Source: Gemmatimonadota bacterium (GTDB lineage: Bacteria; Gemmatimonadota; Gemmatimonadetes; Gemmatimonadales; Gemmatimonadaceae). From it: a stretch of DNA of 64,000 nt. The translations under genes were made by a program, and so were the position numbers. The notes under the pieces are model-generated. The model did not search any database. It was not told the origin of the DNA and saw only the letters and a program-made list of their open reading frames with translations. Positions within the stretch are counted from its first letter, which is position 1. Each line of letters starts with the position of its first letter. The DNA lies in the NCBI GenBank assembly GCA_028287305.1, contig JAQBPX010000029.1, forward strand, positions 117,662-181,661, in the 5' to 3' direction. Below are positions 63,416 through 64,000 of this stretch, piece by piece.

Positions 63416-63941
63416 ACAGCAGGCCTGAAGGCCTGAAGGCCGGAAGGCGCGAGCAGTGACGGGGAAGGCGGGCGCCTACGGGCGCCCGCCTTTGTCATTG
63501 GTCTTGAGTTCGGCGTTGAGGGGGCCGCAGTCGACTGGCCGATACCGGGTTTTGGCTTGCCGGAAGGCTGAAGCCAGAAGCTCGAGCACTGACGCGGTTG
63601 CGGCGGCCCGCGACCGCCGCTTCGTAATACGTGAACATGTCGACTGCCAACGCATGACGAAGCGCGGAGCGCTTCCCTAGTCGGTGTTCGAGCTTCTGGC
63701 ATCAGGCATCAGTCAACCCGGCCTTCGGTATCGCCGTGCATTGCCGCGCCTTCGAACATGTGAACCACGAACCCATGACAACGGCGGGCGCCTGCAGGCG
63801 CCCGCCTTCCTTGTCTCTGCTCACGCCTTCAGGCCTTCTGGCCTTCCGGCCCCTCTAACGGCGAGAAACGGCCAACGGCAGATGGTGGCGTCAACCGGTG
63901 AATGCAACAGTTACATCTGTGCATCCTCCGGAGGAAGACCA
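63416..63941. repeat. Intergenic repeat family C, copies 2 and 3 (no gene seen over 526 bases)
   Basis: Copy 2 (about 63440-63690) matches the layout of copy 1: hairpin GGCGGGCGCC-TACG-GGCGCCCGCC (63467-63490), CAGTCGACTGGCCGATAC, GAAGCCAGAAGCTCGAGCA, GGCGGCCCGCGACCGCCGC, and GTGAACATGTCGAC. Copy 3 is partial, with hairpin 63783-63806 followed by TTCCTTG. The hairpin at 63467-63490 with TTTGTC after it can serve as the lon terminator. Confidence 0.7.
63467..63490 (+). terminator. Perfect 10-bp hairpin, likely lon terminator
   Basis: GGCGGGCGCC (63467-63476), loop TACG, GGCGCCCGCC (63481-63490) and TTTGTC. It begins 52 bases after the lon stop. The same arms recur at 55101-55124 (with one wobble) and 63783-63806. 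Confidence 0.7.
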
Positions 63942-64000
63942 ATGGCGAAACGTCGCACGCGGCTCACGCGCGCACAGTGCGTGGACAGCTGGAAGCGGTG
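63942..64000 (+). CDS. N-terminal fragment of a gene cut by the window end
   Basis: ATG 63942 is preceded by a strong GGAGGA ribosome-binding site (63930-63935) at six bases. The first 19 codons are very basic (M-A-K-R-R-T-R-L-T-R-A-Q-C-V-D-S-W-K-R). This might be a small nucleic-acid-binding protein; too little is visible to assign. The clear ribosome-binding site is the main evidence that it is real. Confidence 0.5.
   Translation, partial: MAKRRTRLTRAQCVDSWKR

Noticed and set aside
63724..63740. TTCGGTATCGCCGTGCA as a third SOS-box copy
   Set aside because: The second TTCGGT at 11 bases is missing and it lies inside a repeat, not before a gene.

Overview
The window is strongly GC-rich and gene-dense. 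Four-base ATGA/GTGA start-stop overlaps are common, GTG starts are frequent, and intergenic palindromic repeats are numerous. The gene mix includes tandem serine/threonine kinases, two ECF sigma operons driving secreted beta-rich proteins, runs of DUF4097 proteins, an ImuA-ImuB-DnaE2 mutasome, an IspH of about 400 residues and a KirBac channel. This suggests a Gemmatimonadota-like soil or environmental bacterium. That is inference from content, since there is no rRNA or other marker gene. I found no rRNA, tRNA, CRISPR array, transposase or phage gene.

Layout. 1-1864: end of a membrane-protein gene, a SRPBCC protein, a Nudix hydrolase and a HAD phosphatase. 2022-6872: ECF sigma factor, zinc-finger anti-sigma factor and four DUF4097 secreted proteins or lipoproteins. 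6966-8902: a Bax-inhibitor-type membrane protein, an HExxH protein and a pterin dehydratase. 8927-18609: a membrane glycosyltransferase, a radical SAM protein of the spore-photoproduct-lyase type, ImuA, ImuB, a photoactive-yellow-protein (PYP) homologue and DnaE2. The promoters of the radical SAM gene and of imuA share an 18-bp direct-repeat motif that is a good SOS-box candidate. 18859-25419: an outer-membrane-type protein, then a seven-gene minus-strand operon. 25523-38911: KirBac and amino-acid permease pair, acetate-permease pair, MocA, IscU-like and XdhC genes, ispH, LD-carboxypeptidase, sthA and nucleotide housekeeping. 39120-46516: ECF sigma factor, TetR/GNAT divergent pair, a large DEAH helicase, and phosphofructokinase preceded by a small SelW-like gene with an in-frame UGA. 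46674-49743: a second sigma operon in which two products carry glycogen-binding-like modules. 49966-64000: DEAD helicase, hydrolases, a putative glycoside hydrolase, two coupled kinases, Lon protease, repeats and the start of one more gene.

The strongest novel points are: (1) an unannotated SelW/Rdx-family selenoprotein gene (45395-45619, minus strand) with a CxxU motif and a SECIS-like hairpin just after the UGA; (2) a stand-alone PYP homologue, with the chromophore cysteine and active-site glutamate kept, lying between imuB and dnaE2; (3) the shared direct repeat TTCGGT-N5-TTCGGTA at two DNA-repair promoters; (4) palindromic repeat elements inserted in frame in imuA and imuB; and (5) at least three families of structured intergenic repeats.

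Start codons were chosen from ribosome-binding sites, signal peptides, family length and neighbour overlap. Where these conflict, the entry says so. All functions are read from sequence alone, without database search.
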